A stretch of DNA of 5,180 bases, taken from the NCBI GenBank assembly GCA_030620925.1, contig JAUXIQ010000172.1, positions 1 to 5,180 of the forward strand, in the 5' to 3' direction. The translations under genes were made by a program, and so were the position numbers. Below, piece after piece: positions 4,460 through 5,180 of this stretch. Numbering within the stretch: position 1 is the first letter of the stretch; each line of letters opens with the position of its first letter. The stretch comes from JAUXIQ01 sp030620925 [NCBI: Nitrospinota bacterium] (GTDB lineage: Bacteria; JAUXIQ01). Below the pieces are notes generated by a model that saw only the letters and a program-made list of their open reading frames with translations, was not told the DNA's origin and did no database searches.

Positions 4460-5180
4460 ATGGTTGAGAGCAGTCTGATTGAAGAAATATCCGAAGCGAG
4501 GGGCGAACCGGGCTGGATGAGGGAAAAGCGTATGAACGCTTGGCGGTTATACCGGGATATGCCCTCTCCCTCCGGCGGCGAGGAAGCGTGGCGGCGCACG
4601 GACGTAGGTTTATTTGAATTTAAGGATGATGAACCCCGTCATTACACTGGAGACGGGTTAAGCGAAGCGGAAGCGGAACGGGTAAAGACCCTCGCACCTC
4701 GAAACGGCAATTTCCGGTATGCCGGGGAACTTATACATAAAGACTTCAAGGCCAGGGTTGTAGGAAACGGTGCGGGCGCAGACAATGAGGGCCTCATATT
4801 CACGAACCTCGGTTCGGCGTTAAGGGAACATCCCTCGCTGATGGAAGAATATTTCATGACCCGGTGCCTCCGGCCGGAGAGGAGCAGGTTCGACGCGCTG
4901 CACGCCGCCCTCTGGACCGACGGCGCACTCATCTACGTGCCCGAAGGGGAAGAGGTGGCCCTGCCGCTTCATTCGCTGTTCTTCATGGAGCGTGAGAGAG
5001 AAGCCTTTTTCCCTCATTTGCTGGTGGTGCTTGAGAGGGGGAGCAAAGCTACAGTCTATGCGGAGTGGCGTTCAGCGGATTTTGAGTCGCGAGCGCTCAG
5101 TTTCCCCGCCGTCGAAGTATTTGTAGGTGAAGGGGCGACCCTCAACTATCTGGGCCTCAATGATTGGGGTCGCGGCGTCT
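4460..5180 (+). CDS. sufD: Fe-S cluster assembly protein SufD, N-terminal part (cut by window end)
   Basis: SufD is the SufB paralogue that pairs with SufB in the SufBC2D complex and supports iron entry during cluster assembly. The reading frame is open for 240 codons and runs off the right edge, so the C-terminal beta-helix end and its key His are not visible. Diagnostic stretches are EPGWMREKRMNAWRLYRDMP (16-35), AWRRTDV at 43-49, ALREHPSLMEEYF at 120-132 and FDALHAALWTDGALIYVP at 144-161. The last two align with [13 protein letters not shown] and [14 protein letters not shown] of SufB in this window. It has a shorter N-terminal region than SufB, and the AWRRTD motif is typical of SufD. ATG 4460 has GGAG (4445-4448) 11 nt upstream. 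The frame is open further upstream but only through the repeat-filled spacer. SufD is more likely than a second SufB because of AWRRTD and the divergent core. Confidence 0.9.
   Translation, partial: MVESSLIEEISEARGEPGWMREKRMNAWRLYRDMPSPSGGEEAWRRTDVGLFEFKDDEPRHYTGDGLSEAEAERVKTLAPRNGNFRYAGELIHKDFKARVVGNGAGADNEGLIFTNLGSALREHPSLMEEYFMTRCLRPERSRFDALHAALWTDGALIYVPEGEEVALPLHSLFFMEREREAFFPHLLVVLERGSKATVYAEWRSADFESRALSFPAVEVFVGEGATLNYLGLNDWGRGV

Overview
The window is bacterial chromosomal DNA with moderate-to-high GC. It has two housekeeping genes on the left and an iron-sulfur cluster assembly (SUF) operon on the right. The lineage cannot be fixed from the sequence. The minimal rrf2-sufC-sufB-sufD order and the GC-rich palindromic repeats of the GTAGGGGCG type would fit an anaerobe-type genome such as Chloroflexota (Dehalococcoidia-like) or a Desulfobacterota-like group. 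That placement is a weak inference from gene order and repeat style.

Layout. Positions 92-505 (+) encode QueF, the preQ0 reductase of queuosine biosynthesis. It is convergent, with only 19 bp between, to a stand-alone FAD/NAD(P)H oxidoreductase of the ferredoxin-NADP reductase superfamily (525-1244, -). A 360-bp divergent intergenic region (1245-1604) follows. Its left part (1285-1457) is a run of back-to-back palindromes. Its right part (1511-1604) is a compact control region with a near-perfect Fur box, a sigma70-like promoter, an inverted repeat over the -10/start region, and a strong ribosome binding site. From there the operon runs rightward: an Rrf2-family Fe-S regulator (1605-2030), sufC (2110-2886), sufB (2876-4279, overlapping sufC by 11 bp) and the first 240 codons of sufD (from 4460, cut by the window edge). 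sufB and sufD are separated by 180 bp filled with more GC-rich hairpins.

How it works together. SufB, SufC and SufD form the scaffold/ATPase complex that builds Fe-S clusters. The Rrf2 protein has three cysteines in the cluster-binding position and probably senses Fe-S status and controls its own operon. The Fur box suggests a second layer of control by iron. The divergent flavoprotein could supply electrons to iron or flavin chemistry, but nothing in the sequence proves a link.

I found no sign of a novel defence, mobile or RNA system. The points most worth checking are the stacked Fur/Rrf2 control region, the hairpin clusters, and the repeat block inside the operon.
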